A program made the translations under genes and the position numbers. Source: Pseudomonas sp. TH15 (GTDB lineage: Bacteria; Pseudomonadota; Gammaproteobacteria; Pseudomonadales; Pseudomonadaceae). Taken from it: a stretch of DNA of 64,000 nucleotides. The notes beneath the pieces are model-generated. The model was not told the origin of the DNA, searched no databases, and saw only the letters and a program-made list of their open reading frames with translations. Position 1 is the stretch's first letter. Each line of letters opens with the position of its first letter. Positions 63,847 to 64,000 of this stretch are shown here, one piece after another. The stretch covers positions 826,501-890,500 of the forward strand of contig NZ_JAEKEL010000002.1 of the NCBI RefSeq assembly GCF_016651105.1, in the 5' to 3' direction.

Positions 63847-64000
63847 ATGAAATTCAAGTCGATCCAGTTTTCCGTGGCGGCCCTTGCCGGCGCTATCGTC
63901 CTCAGCGTTGTTGCCGCCCTGGTGCTGTACGCGCTGTTTTCCGGTGCCCGGACGCAAGACATGGTCCAGGAGCGGACCCAGGCGCAGTTCGAACAAGTCA
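63847..64000 (+). CDS. Probable methyl-accepting chemotaxis protein, N-terminal fragment
   Basis: Only the first 51 codons are inside the window. They encode a short basic start (MKFKSIQF), one membrane helix (about 9-31), then a periplasmic-looking, helical, Gln/Glu-rich segment (TQDMVQERTQAQFEQ). This N-terminus resembles large Pseudomonas chemoreceptors; a sensor kinase or other Cache-type protein remains possible because the signalling domain lies beyond the edge. Confidence 0.6.
   Translation, partial: MKFKSIQFSVAALAGAIVLSVVAALVLYALFSGARTQDMVQERTQAQFEQV

Overview
The window looks like the chromosome of a Pseudomonas of the fluorescens type. The evidence is a complete Pseudomonas-style division and cell-wall (dcw) cluster, an OprD-family porin, the sspBA-petCBA-rpsI-rplM block, a class A RNase P RNA, high GC content, and many short palindromic REP-like elements of the kinds common in fluorescent pseudomonads. 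This assignment comes from recognising gene order and protein sequences, not from a database search.

Layout. (1) 1-5300 is accessory: a tandem array of 110-113 bp hairpin units interrupted by an intact IS481-family element, a small exported protein, an OprD-type porin and a membrane diguanylate cyclase. (2) 5430-23240, all on the minus strand, is the full dcw cluster. Read 5' to 3' it runs mraZ-rsmH-ftsL-ftsI-murE-murF-mraY-murD-ftsW-murG-murC-ddl-ftsQ-ftsA-ftsZ-lpxC. Most genes overlap by 1-11 bases. A promoter followed by three 10-bp-spaced MraZ boxes precedes it, and lpxC has a candidate promoter of its own. (3) 23597-33635 is conserved housekeeping: rnpB, rsmI, then lpoA-yraN-diaA-dolP-like on the plus strand (PBP1a activation, a SIS protein, an outer-membrane lipoprotein), then sspA-sspB, the cytochrome bc1 operon petABC and rplM-rpsI on the minus strand. 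(4) 33881-41258 holds an aldo/keto reductase, an acyl-CoA dehydrogenase divergent from a GlxA-type regulator, zapE, trpS with a C-terminal extension, a small alpha/beta hydrolase and a YhcB/ZapG-like protein.

(5) 41483-64000 is again more accessory. It starts with an OmpA-family lipoprotein and a metallo-beta-lactamase-fold hydrolase. Next comes a 1650-residue M10 (serralysin-type) RTX metalloprotease whose C-terminal two thirds is a composite array of exact 249, 249 and 282 bp modules. A probable lipid or ester utilisation locus follows: a MalT-type LuxR regulator, a DUF1329 protein, a DUF1302 putative outer-membrane protein, a fatty-acyl-CoA ligase and an MFS transporter with a divergent AraC regulator. 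The window ends with a LysE exporter, a D-2-hydroxyacid dehydrogenase, rsmC, a GDT1/TMEM165-family transporter under a yybP-ykoY (Mn2+) riboswitch, an M48 lipoprotein protease and the start of a probable chemoreceptor.

The most unusual items are the quantised module array in the RTX protease, the DUF1329/DUF1302 locus, the hairpin array with its IS insertion, a very long hairpin terminator between petC and sspA, and the competing stems downstream of the Mn2+ riboswitch. I saw no tRNA, CRISPR array or prophage.
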